Origin: Bog-532 sp963830385
GTDB lineage: Bacteria; Actinomycetota; Actinomycetes; Streptosporangiales; Streptosporangiaceae
Direction: 5' to 3'
Assembly: GCA_963830385.1 (NCBI GenBank)
Contig: CAWHMD010000014.1
Coordinates: 62,001 to 126,000, forward strand
Length of the DNA: 64,000 bases
The position numbers were made by a program, and so were the translations under genes. Position 1 is the stretch's first letter, and each line of letters starts with the position of its first letter. The notes under the pieces were generated by a model, which saw only the letters and a list, made by a program, of their open reading frames with translations, made no database searches and was not told where the DNA came from. Positions 26,795 through 34,941 of this stretch are shown here, piece after piece.

Positions 26795-28249
26795 GTGAGC
26801 GCCAGCCACCCGGCCGCCGTCATCATCCTCGCCGCAGGCGAGGGCACCCGCATGAAGTCCGCACTCCCGAAGGTTCTGCATCCGCTGTGCGGGCGCAGCA
26901 TGCTCGGGCACGCCATCGCCGCCGCCCAGGACCTGGACCCGGAGCGGCTGGTCGTGGTCGTGGGCCACGCCCGTGACCAGGTGGGCGCCCACGCCACCGG
27001 CGAGGCCCCGGACGCCAGGATCGTGATCCAGGATCACCAGGGCGGCACCGGGCACGCGGTGCGGTCGGTCATCGAGACCATCGGCCTGATCCCGGGCCAG
27101 GTGATCGTGACCTACGGCGACATGCCGCTGCTGCGCCCGGCCACGCTGGCCGCGCTGGCCCGCGAGCACGACAAGGCCGGCAACGCGGTGACCGTGCTGA
27201 CCGCCCGGGTGCCCGACCCCACCGGCTACGGGCGCATTGTCCGGGACGCCGCCGGCGCGCTGACCGGGATCGTGGAGCAGAGAGACGCGACCGCCGAAGA
27301 GCGGCAGATCGACGAGATCAACTCGGGCTGCTACGCGTTCGACGGCGCGCTGCTGGCCGACGCGATCAAGCGGCTGCCGTCGGCCAACGCCCAGGGCCAG
27401 GAGTACCTCACCGACGTGGTCGGCATCCTGGGGGGCGACGGGCACCCGGTGGGCACGCTGGTGGCCGCGGACGCGACCGAGGTCGAGGGCGTGAACGACC
27501 GGGTGCAACTGGCCCAGGCCCGGCGGATCTACAACGACCGGCTGCTCGAGCACTGGATGCGGGCCGGCGTGACCATCGTCGACCCCGCCACCACCTGGCT
27601 GGACGTGCAGGTCACGCTGGCCCAGGACGTCGAGATCGGGCCGTCCACCCAGCTCCAGGGCCGGACCACGGTCGGCGCCGGGGCCCAGGTCGGCCCGGGT
27701 GTCGTACTCAAGGACACCGTGGTCGGGGCCGGGGCCAGCGTCATCAACGCGGTCTGCGACCAGTCCGAGATCGGCCCGGAGGCCACCGTCGGCCCGTACA
27801 CCCGGCTGCGGCCGGGGTCGCGGCTGGGCCGCGGGGCCCGGGCGGGCAGCTTCGTGGAGATGAAGAACGCGGTCGTCGGCGAGGGCACCAAGGTGCCCCA
27901 CCTGACCTACGTGGGCGACGCCGACATCGGCGCGGGCTCCAACATCGGCGCCGCCACCGTGTTCGTCAACTACGACGGCGTGGCCAAGCACCGCACCACG
28001 GTAGGAGACCAGGTCCGCATCGGCAGCGACACCATGCTGGTGGCGCCGGTCGAGATCGGCGACGGCGCCTACACGGCGGCCGGGTCGGTCATCACCCAGA
28101 ACGTCCCGCCCGGGGCGCTCGGCATCGGCCGGGCCGGCCAGCGGAACATCCCCGGCTGGGTCACCCGGCGCCGGGCCGGCACTCCGTCCGCGGCCGCCGC
28201 CGAAGCGGCCCTGGCCGAGGGCAACGAGCAGGAGGGGCAAGCCGAATGA
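26795..28249 (+). CDS. glmU: Bifunctional UDP-GlcNAc pyrophosphorylase / GlcN-1-P acetyltransferase
   Basis: 484 residues. The N-terminal uridylyltransferase domain starts AAVIILAAGEGTRMKSALPKVLHPL; GGTGHAV and YGDMPLL follow. From about residue 255 come left-handed beta-helix hexapeptide repeats (IGPSTQLQGRTTVGAGAQVGPG and others) and the acetyltransferase site NYDGVAKHRT. It makes UDP-GlcNAc for peptidoglycan. A disordered tail of about 30 residues is usual in actinobacteria. The GTG start has GAGGAG upstream. ATGA overlap with prs. Confidence 0.97.
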   Translation: MSASHPAAVIILAAGEGTRMKSALPKVLHPLCGRSMLGHAIAAAQDLDPERLVVVVGHARDQVGAHATGEAPDARIVIQDHQGGTGHAVRSVIETIGLIPGQVIVTYGDMPLLRPATLAALAREHDKAGNAVTVLTARVPDPTGYGRIVRDAAGALTGIVEQRDATAEERQIDEINSGCYAFDGALLADAIKRLPSANAQGQEYLTDVVGILGGDGHPVGTLVAADATEVEGVNDRVQLAQARRIYNDRLLEHWMRAGVTIVDPATTWLDVQVTLAQDVEIGPSTQLQGRTTVGAGAQVGPGVVLKDTVVGAGASVINAVCDQSEIGPEATVGPYTRLRPGSRLGRGARAGSFVEMKNAVVGEGTKVPHLTYVGDADIGAGSNIGAATVFVNYDGVAKHRTTVGDQVRIGSDTMLVAPVEIGDGAYTAAGSVITQNVPPGALGIGRAGQRNIPGWVTRRRAGTPSAAAAEAALAEGNEQEGQAE

Positions 28250-29223
28250 GCGGCATCCAGGCGGCCAGCGAGAAGCGGATGATGCTCGTCTCCGGGCGGT
28301 CCTTCCCCGAACTGGCCGAGGAGGTGGCGGCCTGCCTCGGCATCGAGCCCACGCCGACCCGGCTGTTCGACTTCGCCAACGGTGAGATCTTCGTCCGCTT
28401 CCTGGACTCGGTGCGCGGCTGCGACGTGTTCGTGCTGCAGAGCCACACCGCGCCGATCAACCAGTGGATCATGGAGCACCTGATCATGGTCGACGCGCTC
28501 AAGCGGGCGTCGGCCAAGCGGATCACGGTGGTCATGCCGTTCTTCGGCTACGCCCGCCAGGACAAGAAGAACCGCGGCCGCGAGCCGATCTCGGCCCGGC
28601 TGATGGCCGACCTGTTCGCCACCGCCGGCGCGCACCGGCTGATGGCGGTGGACCTGCACACCGCGCAGATCCAGGGCTTCTTCGACGGCCCGGTCGACCA
28701 CCTGTTCGCGCTGCCGATCCTGGCCGACTACATCGAGGACAAGCTCGACCTGAGCCAGGTCACGGTGGTCGCGCCGGACGCTGGCCGGGTGCGGATGTGT
28801 GAGCGCTGGACCGACCGGATCGGTGCCCCGCTGGCCATCATCCACAAGCGCCGGGACCCGGACGTGGCCAACCAGGTCAAGATGTTCGAGGTCGTCGGCC
28901 AGGTCGAGGGGCGGACCTGCATGCTGGTCGACGACATGATCGACACCGGCGGGACCATCACCAAGGCCGCCGAGGCGCTGTTCGAGCAGGGCGCGGCCAA
29001 CGTGATCGTGGTCGCCACCCACGGCGTGCTGTCCGGCCCGGCCGTCGACAACCTCAAGAACTCGCAGATCAGCGAAGTCGTGGTCACCAACACGCTGCCG
29101 ATCCCGGACGAGCGCCGGTTCGACAAGCTCACCGTGCTGTCGATCGCGCCGTTGCTCGCCCGCGCGATCAACGAGGTGTTCAGCGACGGCTCGGTCACCA
29201 GCCTGTTCGACGGCCAGAGCTGA
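28246..29223 (+). CDS. prs: Ribose-phosphate pyrophosphokinase
   Basis: 325 residues. Makes PRPP from ribose 5-phosphate and ATP for nucleotides, His and Trp. Seen: FANGEIFVRF, ATP site YARQDKKNRGREPISA, VVAPDAGRVRMCERW, and the PRPP loop VDDMIDTGGTI. Partner in the conserved glmU-prs pair. In many actinobacteria rplY follows directly; here 4.3 kb with a SARP regulator and a repeat protein intervene. Confidence 0.97.
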   Translation: MSGIQAASEKRMMLVSGRSFPELAEEVAACLGIEPTPTRLFDFANGEIFVRFLDSVRGCDVFVLQSHTAPINQWIMEHLIMVDALKRASAKRITVVMPFFGYARQDKKNRGREPISARLMADLFATAGAHRLMAVDLHTAQIQGFFDGPVDHLFALPILADYIEDKLDLSQVTVVAPDAGRVRMCERWTDRIGAPLAIIHKRRDPDVANQVKMFEVVGQVEGRTCMLVDDMIDTGGTITKAAEALFEQGAANVIVVATHGVLSGPAVDNLKNSQISEVVVTNTLPIPDERRFDKLTVLSIAPLLARAINEVFSDGSVTSLFDGQS

Positions 29224-29358
29224 CGCCGCGCGCCGCGGCGCCGCTCGTCTGCTGCTCGTCCAGGGTGACCGCCGCGCCGAACCCCCGCTGACGCGACGGC
29301 CACCCCTTCCGTCCCCCCGGCTTTGCGCTACGGCTGTGTCCAGCCGCACCCTGCCCAA

Positions 29359-29394
29359 CCGGGCTGGCCGCCGCGCTCGGCGGCGGCCAGCCGG
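29359..29394 (+). terminator. Strong GC hairpin after prs
   Basis: Fourteen base pairs with one bulged G and a seven-base loop, about 135 bases after the prs stop. No U-run. Probably terminates glmU-prs. Confidence 0.5.
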
Positions 29395-29443
29395 TCTGCG
29401 CGCGGCCCGCCCGCGCCTTGCCCCGTGTACGCGAGCGGGCCGC

Positions 29444-29471
29444 CGTCCCTTGTGAGAGGCCGCAAGGGACG
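29444..29471. terminator. Second hairpin between prs and SARP
   Basis: Perfect nine-base arms CGTCCCTTG and CAAGGGACG with a ten-base loop. It could be a second terminator or an operator for the SARP gene about 270 bases downstream. Confidence 0.4.
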
Positions 29472-29737
29472 TTCCTGCCGGGACGATGGCCCGGTCACCG
29501 CGAACCGCGCCCCTGTAGCGGTCCCCGGTGACCGGACCGGCCCCGTTCCCCCCGTCCTCCCGGTCTCCCGCTCCGGAAGTTGACCCGATCGTGGCAGCCA
29601 GGCCTTTCGCGGGGATTGAGCGGCGATTGCGCGAGTGGCCGCGTGTGCGATTTACGTACCGGTGCATTCGTGATTAAGTGGCTCTGTCCCGAGATCCCGG
29701 AGGCAACAGAGATCGTGAACCCGGGCGGATCAGGCTG

Positions 29738-32700
29738 ATGCGGTTCCGGTTGCTGGGACCGCTCGAGGTCCACACCGGACCGGACTGGACGCCCGTCCGG
29801 GCGGCCAAGTGGAAAGCGGTGCTGGCCCGGCTGCTGCTGAGCGCGGGGCAGATCGTGCCCACCGACACCCTGATCGACGAGCTGTGGGGCGACAGCCCAC
29901 CGGCCACGGCCACCAACCTGGTCAGCCTCTACATGCTCCGGCTGCGCCGGTTCATCGGCGACGGCGAGGGCGAGCTGATCCGCACCCGGTCGCCGGGCTA
30001 CCAGCTGGTCATCGGCCCGGACGACCTGGACACCCAGCGCTTCACGGTGCTGTTCAGCCAGGGGCGCCAGGTACTCACCGACGCCGCCGACCCGGAGCTG
30101 GCCGCCCGCCTGCTGGCCGAAGCGCTCGACCTGTGGCGTGGCGCCGCCCTGGCCGACGTCCCGCCGTCGCCCTTCGTCGAGGCCGAGGCCGGACGGCTGA
30201 ACGAGCTGCGGCTGGCCGCCACCGAGCTGTACCTCGAAGCCGAGATCGCCTGCGGGCGCCAGCGCGACGTGATCCCGGAGCTCCAGCGGCTGCTGGCTGA
30301 CCACCCGATCCGGGAGGAGCTGTGGCTGCTGCTGATCCGGGCGCTGGACGGTGCCGGACGCCGCGCTCAGGCCCTCACCGCCTACGAGCAGGCCCGCACC
30401 ACCCTGGCCGACCAGCTGGGCGTCGATCCCGGGCGTGAGCTGCAGGAGCTGTTCCGGCGGCTGCTGCGGGACGACGAGCCGGTAACGCCCGCCGCCCCGG
30501 CTCCCGGCCGTACCGGGCCGGCGTCACCGCCGGCGCCCCCGGCCCCGGTGGCGCCGGGCGCTCCGGGGCGGGCCGCCGAGGAGCCGGCCACCGAGGACCG
30601 CCCGGCCGAGGAGCCCGGCGCCTCGTTCGCGCCGCTCCCGGACGGCGCGCCAGAGGTGCCGCCCGGTTCGATCGCGCTCGGCCGGATCGAGACCGGCCAG
30701 CCGGCCGCGGAACCGGTGGCCGAGCCGGCCCGGGCCTGGCCGGCCGCCACCGATGTGCGGCCGATGCAGCTGCCCGCCGACATCGGCGACTTCACCGGCC
30801 GGGAGATGCACGTCGAGCAGCTGACCCGGCTGCTGGCCGCCAGCGAGGACGACGACAACCCCGGCGCTGTGCGGGTGGCCCTGGTGGCCGGGGCAGGTGG
30901 CCTGGGCAAGACCACGCTGGCGGTGCACGCGGCCCACCGGCTGCGGTCCCAGTACCCGGACGGGGTGCTCTACGTGGACCTGCACGGAGCCGGGCCGCAG
31001 CCGCTGCCGCCGGCCGAGGTGCTGGCCCGGTTCCTGCGCGACCTGGGCGTCCGGGAGAACCAGATCCCGGTCGATGAGGACCAGCGGTCGGCGCTGTTCC
31101 GTACCCGGCTGAACGGGCGCCGGGTCATGCTGCTGCTGGACAACGCCCGGGACGCGGCCCAGGTGCGGCCGCTGCTGCCGGGCAGCGCCAGCTGCGCGGT
31201 GATCGTCACCAGCCGCCGCCGCCTGGCCGACCTGGTCGGCGGCGGCATGGTGCACCTGAACGTGCTCGACGACGCGGAGGCGCTCGCGCTGTTCAGCCGG
31301 ATCGTGGGGGCCGAGCGGGCCGCGGCCGAGCCCGACGCCACCGCCGAGCTGCTGGTGGCCTGCGCCGGCCTGCCGCTCGCCATCCGCATTTCCGCCGCCC
31401 GGCTGGCCGCCGCCAGCACCTGGACGATCCGGTCGCTGGCGGACGAGATCAGCGACGAGCACCGGCGGCTGGACGAGCTCAAGGTCGGCGACCTCGCCGT
31501 CCGGGCCAGCTTCGAGGTCAGCTTCTCCAGCCTGCCCGGCCCGGCCGGACCGGGCGACGTGAGCGCCGCCCAGGCGTTCCGGGCGCTCGGCCTCTGGCAG
31601 GGCCAGTCCATCAGCCTGGCCGCGGCGGCCGCGCTGACCGGTCAGCCGGAGAACCGGGTGGCCGCCGCGCTCGATGTGCTGTTCGACGCGCATCTGCTGG
31701 AGTCGCCCAGCCCGCGCCGGTACCAGTTCCATGACCTGCTGCGGGTCTACGCCGCCGAGCGGGCCGAAGAGGAGATCCCGCCCGGGGAGCGGGCGGCCGC
31801 CACGCGGCGGCTGCTGTCCTGGTACGTGCACACCGCCAGCGCCGCGTCGCAGGTCCTGTCCCCGCACCGGTACCGGATCGAGCTGGACGAACCCGAGGCG
31901 GGCATCCGGCCGCTGACGTTCGCGACCGCCGGCCGGGCGCTGGCCTGGTACGAGGCCGAGCGGGCCAGCCTGATCGCGGCCACCCGGGAGGCGGCCGCGC
32001 TCAAGTTCGACGATGCCGCCTGGCAGCTCCCGACCTCGGTGTACAGCGTGCTCAACCGGCGCGGCAACTGGGCCGACTGCGTGGTGCTGCAGCGGATCGC
32101 CCTGGCCAGCGCCCGGCGGGCCGGCCACCGCCAGGCCGAGGCCTGGGTGCTGAACAACCTGGGCGAGGCGCTGGCCCGGCGGAACGGCGCCGAGGCGATC
32201 GGGGACCTGGAGCAGTCCATCGCCATCCGGCGTGAGATCGGGGACCGCTACGGCGAGGCCCAGGCCGTCAACAACCTTGGCGATGTCTACCTCGAGCTCG
32301 GGCGGCCGGAAGACGCCCGGGCGATCCTGCAGCGGTCGCTGGCGCTGCAGCAGCAGGGCGGCTACCGCTATTTCGAGGGAATCGCCCTGGTCAACCTGGG
32401 TGAGAGCTATCTGCTGCTCGATGGCTTCGACGAGGCGATCGAGTACCTGCAGCGGGCCCGGGTCGTGTTCGCCGAGCTGGACATCGCCTCGGGGGAGGGC
32501 TGGGTGCTGTACAGCCTGGGCCGGGCCTACGCCAGTCTCGGCCGGGCCGGCGAGGCGCTTGGCTACCTGGACGAGGCCCTGTCCGTCCGCCGGTCCACCG
32601 GTGACCTCCGCAACCAGGCCCTCACGCTCAAGCTCATCGGCGAGGTCAACGAGAGCGTCGGCGACGCCGGGGCCGCCCGAGCCTCCTGGAGCCAGGCGCT

Positions 32701-32779
32701 CACCCTGTTCGGTGAGCTGGGCGACGAGGCCCAGGCGGCCGAGCTGGCCGGGACCATGGAGACCCTGGCCGCGCCGTAA
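29738..32779 (+). CDS. SARP/AfsR-type transcriptional regulator with NB-ARC and TPR domains
   Basis: 1013 residues from ATG 29738 (MRFRLLGPLEV, the typical SARP start; GTG 29678 is possible). Domains in order: OmpR-like winged helix (1-95), bacterial transcriptional activation domain (100-245, ending EQARTTLADQLGVDPGRELQ), Pro/Glu/Ala linker (250-330), NB-ARC ATPase with Walker A AGAGGLGKTT (about 384) and LLLDN, then TPR repeats (about 770-1000; NNLGEALARR, NNLGDVYLELGR, VNLGESYLLLDG, YSLGRAYASLGR). AfsR-like proteins activate secondary metabolism after nucleotide or ligand sensing. The nearest downstream gene encodes the GMGSD repeat protein. Confidence 0.93.
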   Translation: MRFRLLGPLEVHTGPDWTPVRAAKWKAVLARLLLSAGQIVPTDTLIDELWGDSPPATATNLVSLYMLRLRRFIGDGEGELIRTRSPGYQLVIGPDDLDTQRFTVLFSQGRQVLTDAADPELAARLLAEALDLWRGAALADVPPSPFVEAEAGRLNELRLAATELYLEAEIACGRQRDVIPELQRLLADHPIREELWLLLIRALDGAGRRAQALTAYEQARTTLADQLGVDPGRELQELFRRLLRDDEPVTPAAPAPGRTGPASPPAPPAPVAPGAPGRAAEEPATEDRPAEEPGASFAPLPDGAPEVPPGSIALGRIETGQPAAEPVAEPARAWPAATDVRPMQLPADIGDFTGREMHVEQLTRLLAASEDDDNPGAVRVALVAGAGGLGKTTLAVHAAHRLRSQYPDGVLYVDLHGAGPQPLPPAEVLARFLRDLGVRENQIPVDEDQRSALFRTRLNGRRVMLLLDNARDAAQVRPLLPGSASCAVIVTSRRRLADLVGGGMVHLNVLDDAEALALFSRIVGAERAAAEPDATAELLVACAGLPLAIRISAARLAAASTWTIRSLADEISDEHRRLDELKVGDLAVRASFEVSFSSLPGPAGPGDVSAAQAFRALGLWQGQSISLAAAAALTGQPENRVAAALDVLFDAHLLESPSPRRYQFHDLLRVYAAERAEEEIPPGERAAATRRLLSWYVHTASAASQVLSPHRYRIELDEPEAGIRPLTFATAGRALAWYEAERASLIAATREAAALKFDDAAWQLPTSVYSVLNRRGNWADCVVLQRIALASARRAGHRQAEAWVLNNLGEALARRNGAEAIGDLEQSIAIRREIGDRYGEAQAVNNLGDVYLELGRPEDARAILQRSLALQQQGGYRYFEGIALVNLGESYLLLDGFDEAIEYLQRARVVFAELDIASGEGWVLYSLGRAYASLGRAGEALGYLDEALSVRRSTGDLRNQALTLKLIGEVNESVGDAGAARASWSQALTLFGELGDEAQAAELAGTMETLAAP

Positions 32780-32957
32780 GCAGGTGCTATCCCGGCGGAC
32801 AGGTTAATGGCGCATTGCTGGCACCTGGCCGTGGCCTGATTCTCCCCGTATCGCCGGTATTCGGAGGATTAGGCTGCTTCCTGCAAGGGGGCCGAACTAT
32901 CAGTTCGTCCGGGCTCCCGGGGGCAATGTTCAGGAGACGGCGAGGTAAGGGGACATC

Positions 32958-33341
32958 ATGAGCGAGGACTCTGAATTCACCGCGCACGGCATGGGCAGCG
33001 ACGCCGAGCCGGCCGGTATGGGCAGTGATGCCCGGCCGCAGGGGATGGGGAGCGACGCGGAGCCGCAGGGCATGGGCAGCGACGCGGAGCCGCAGGGCAT
33101 GGGCAGCGACGCGGAGCCCGACGGTATGGGCAGCGACGCGGAGCCCGACGGTATGGGCAGCGACGACCAGCCGCAGGGCATGGGGAGCGATGACCAGCCC
33201 GCCGGCATGGGCAGTGACGACCAGCCCGCTGGTATGGGGAGCGACTCCCAGCCGCAGGGCATGGGCAGTGACGCGCAGCCGCAGGGGATGGGCAGCGACG
33301 CCGAGCCGCGGGGCATGGGCAGCGACGAGCCCGGTAACTGA
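32958..33341 (+). CDS. GMGSD nonapeptide-repeat protein of unknown function
   Basis: 127 residues: a ten-residue leader (MSEDSEFTAH) followed by exactly thirteen nine-residue units of the form GMGSDxxPx; the last is GMGSDEPGN. G-M-G-S-D is invariant in every unit. Position 6 is A/D/S (E in the last), position 7 E/Q/R, position 8 P in twelve units, position 9 A/Q/D/R. The protein is strongly acidic, lacks Cys, Lys, Trp and Tyr, and has one Phe. There is no signal peptide or membrane segment, so it is probably cytosolic and disordered. AGGGG lies six bases before the ATG. It lies 178 bases after the SARP gene on the same strand and is closed by a strong hairpin. I do not recognise the family. 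Confidence 0.75.
   Translation: MSEDSEFTAHGMGSDAEPAGMGSDARPQGMGSDAEPQGMGSDAEPQGMGSDAEPDGMGSDAEPDGMGSDDQPQGMGSDDQPAGMGSDDQPAGMGSDSQPQGMGSDAQPQGMGSDAEPRGMGSDEPGN
32988..33338 (+). repeat. Thirteen tandem 27-base coding repeats
   Basis: Contiguous units of 27 bases with no spacers, each encoding one GMGSDxxPx nonapeptide. Units differ at synonymous sites (GGC/GGT/GGG for the first Gly, AGC/AGT for Ser, GAC/GAT for Asp, CCG/CCC for Pro) while the GMGSD residues never change. Confidence 0.95.
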
Positions 33342-33359
33342 TCTGCGGTAGCGATCCAG

Positions 33360-33393
33360 CCCGGGCGGTGCGGCGTGGGCCGCGCCGCCCGGG
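33360..33393 (+). terminator. Terminator hairpin after the GMGSD repeat gene
   Basis: Fifteen-base stem (33360-33374 with 33379-33393) containing one G-U pair and a four-base loop GTGG, 18 bases after the stop codon. It separates the repeat gene from rplY. A possible rplY -10 element TACACT follows at 33434-33439. Confidence 0.7.
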
Positions 33394-33582
33394 GACGCGT
33401 CCGGCCTGGGACACGTCCCGGGCCAACGTCGGCTACACTGCGGGGGCGGCCTTGTCTGCTGGCGCTGCCCGCTGGTCCGGCGCGGCGCCGCTCCCCCCGG
33501 GTCGTGCACGGCATGCGAACCGGCCCGTCGGCCCGGGTGACGCTGCCGGAGAGAAATACCCATCGCTTGAGGAGTGACCACC

Positions 33583-34227
33583 GTGCCTGAGGTCCGCATC
33601 GCCGCCCAGCCGCGCACCGAGTTTGGCAAGGGCGCCGCCCGGCGTGCGCGCCGCGCGGGCCTGGTGCCTGCCGTGCTCTACGGCCACGGCGAAGAGACGC
33701 GCCACGTCGTGCTGCCCGGCCACGAGCTGATGCTCGCGCTGAAGACGCCGAACGTGCTGATCCAGCTGGATGGCATTCCCGGCGTCACCGGCCTGGCCCT
33801 GCCCAAGTCCGTGGACCGGGACCCGATCAAGGGCTTCATCGAGCACGCCGACCTGATCCTGGTCCGCCGGGGCGAGAAGGTCACGGTCGAGATCTCGGTC
33901 CGGGTCACCGGCGAGGTGGCCCCCGACGGCATGCTCAACCAGCAGGTGGTTCAGCTTCCGGTCGAGGCCGACGCCACCAACATCCCGGACGGCATCGACG
34001 TCGACGTCGAGGGCATGGCGGTCGGTGCTTCGATCCACGCCAGCGACCTCGAGCTTCCGCCGGGCACGACCTTGGCGGTCGACCCGGAGACGCTGATCCT
34101 GCACGTGATGGCGGCGCCGACCGCCGAGCAGCTTGAGGCCGAGATCGGTGCGCCCGAGGGTGCCGAGGTGCCCGAGCCGGTCGGCGAGTCCGAGGCTGAG
34201 TCCGCCGACGAGGCCGACGAGAGCTGA
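33583..34227 (+). CDS. rplY: 50S ribosomal protein L25 / general stress protein Ctc
   Basis: 214 residues. N-terminal L25 domain that binds 5S rRNA (TEFGKGAARRARRAGLVPAVLYGHG), then the TL5/Ctc C-terminal beta domain (residues about 95-180) and an acidic tail rich in Glu and Ala, as in other actinobacteria. GTG 33583 was chosen because GGAG lies eight bases upstream; the in-frame GTG at 33574 overlaps that ribosome site. Followed closely by pth, a conserved pair. Confidence 0.95.
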   Translation: MPEVRIAAQPRTEFGKGAARRARRAGLVPAVLYGHGEETRHVVLPGHELMLALKTPNVLIQLDGIPGVTGLALPKSVDRDPIKGFIEHADLILVRRGEKVTVEISVRVTGEVAPDGMLNQQVVQLPVEADATNIPDGIDVDVEGMAVGASIHASDLELPPGTTLAVDPETLILHVMAAPTAEQLEAEIGAPEGAEVPEPVGESEAESADEADES

Positions 34228-34272
34228 CCCGTTCGCTGAATGCGGGCCCCGTGGGTGAAGAAGGACCCGGCG

Positions 34273-34848
34273 ATGGCGGACGACCGCTGGATCATCGCCG
34301 GGCTCGGCAACCCGGGCCCGGAGTACGCCGGTAACCGGCACAACGCCGGTCACATGGTGGTGGACCTGCTCGCCGAGCAGCTGGGCGTCCGGTTCAAGGC
34401 GCACCGGACCCGCAACGAGATCGCCGACAGCAGGCTGGCCGGCGTCCCGGTCACGCTGGCCAAGCCGCGTACCTACATGAACGAATCGGGCGGCCCGGTG
34501 GCCGCGCTGGCCTCCTTCTACAAGGTGCCGCCGGAACGGGTGGTCGTCGTGCACGACGAGCTCGACATCCCGTTCGGGGCCATCCGGCTCAAACTCGGCG
34601 GGGGTGACAACGGCCACAACGGCCTGCGCTCGGTCACCCGGTCCCTCGGTACCAACGCCTACAACCGGGTCCGGGTCGGCATCGGCCGGCCGCCGGGGCG
34701 CATGGACGCGGCCACGTTCGTGCTGCGCGACTTCTCCGCCGCCGAGCGCAAAGAGCTGCCGCTGCTCATCGACCGCGGCGCCGAGGCGGTGGAGACGCTG
34801 CTGTCCAAGGGAATGGCCGCCACCCAGAACACGTTCCACGCTGACTGA
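34273..34848 (+). CDS. pth: Peptidyl-tRNA hydrolase
   Basis: 191 residues. Recycles peptidyl-tRNA released from stalled ribosomes. Seen: IIAGLGNPGPEYAGNRHNAGHMVVD with the catalytic His, KPRTYMNESGGPV, VVHDELDIPFG with the catalytic Asp, and GGGDNGHNGLRS. ATG 34273 has AAGGA upstream; ATG 34240 is in frame but adds residues not seen in the family. Confidence 0.96.
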   Translation: MADDRWIIAGLGNPGPEYAGNRHNAGHMVVDLLAEQLGVRFKAHRTRNEIADSRLAGVPVTLAKPRTYMNESGGPVAALASFYKVPPERVVVVHDELDIPFGAIRLKLGGGDNGHNGLRSVTRSLGTNAYNRVRVGIGRPPGRMDAATFVLRDFSAAERKELPLLIDRGAEAVETLLSKGMAATQNTFHAD

Positions 34849-34858
34849 ACACGATCTG

Positions 34859-34904
34859 CGCGGGCGGAGCCCGCGTAGGGGGGTCTGGGGGGATTCGATC
34901 CCCC
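34859..34904. terminator. Tandem hairpins between pth and cysQ
   Basis: CGCGGGC-gga-GCCCGCG (34859-34875) and GGGGGAT-tcg-ATCCCCC (34888-34904) are both perfect seven-base stems with three-base loops. They probably end rplY-pth transcription before the sulfate-assimilation genes. Confidence 0.6.
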
Positions 34905-34941
34905 GAGGCCAACACCGCCCCCATCCCCAAGGAGCCCGCCG

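Larger units (their letters stand above)
29224..29677. other. 454-base non-coding region between prs and the SARP gene
   Basis: No convincing gene. Two hairpins suggest termination of glmU-prs: CCGG-g-CTGGCCGCCG (29359-29373) pairs with CGGCGGCCAGCCGG (29381-29394), and CGTCCCTTG (29444-29452) pairs with CAAGGGACG (29463-29471). The promoter of the SARP gene should lie in the lower-GC part near 29640-29680. Confidence 0.6.

Noticed and set aside
29323..29583. An 86-residue frame between prs and the SARP gene
   Set aside because: No ribosome site, composition of random GC-rich DNA, and it covers terminator hairpins.
32988..33338. Possible CRISPR array
   Set aside because: Repeats are contiguous with no spacers, in frame, and no cas genes are present.
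32958..33341. GMGSD protein as a standard RiPP or RTX toxin
   Set aside because: No maturase, protease or transporter gene is adjacent, there is no Cys and no double-Gly leader; the RTX hydrophobic position is lost and there is no type I secretion gene.
32930..33514. Long minus-strand frame with repeated SLPIP/SLPMP units opposite the GMGSD gene
   Set aside because: It is the mirror of the 27-base repeats; no ribosome site, and the plus frame shows synonymous drift expected of the real gene.
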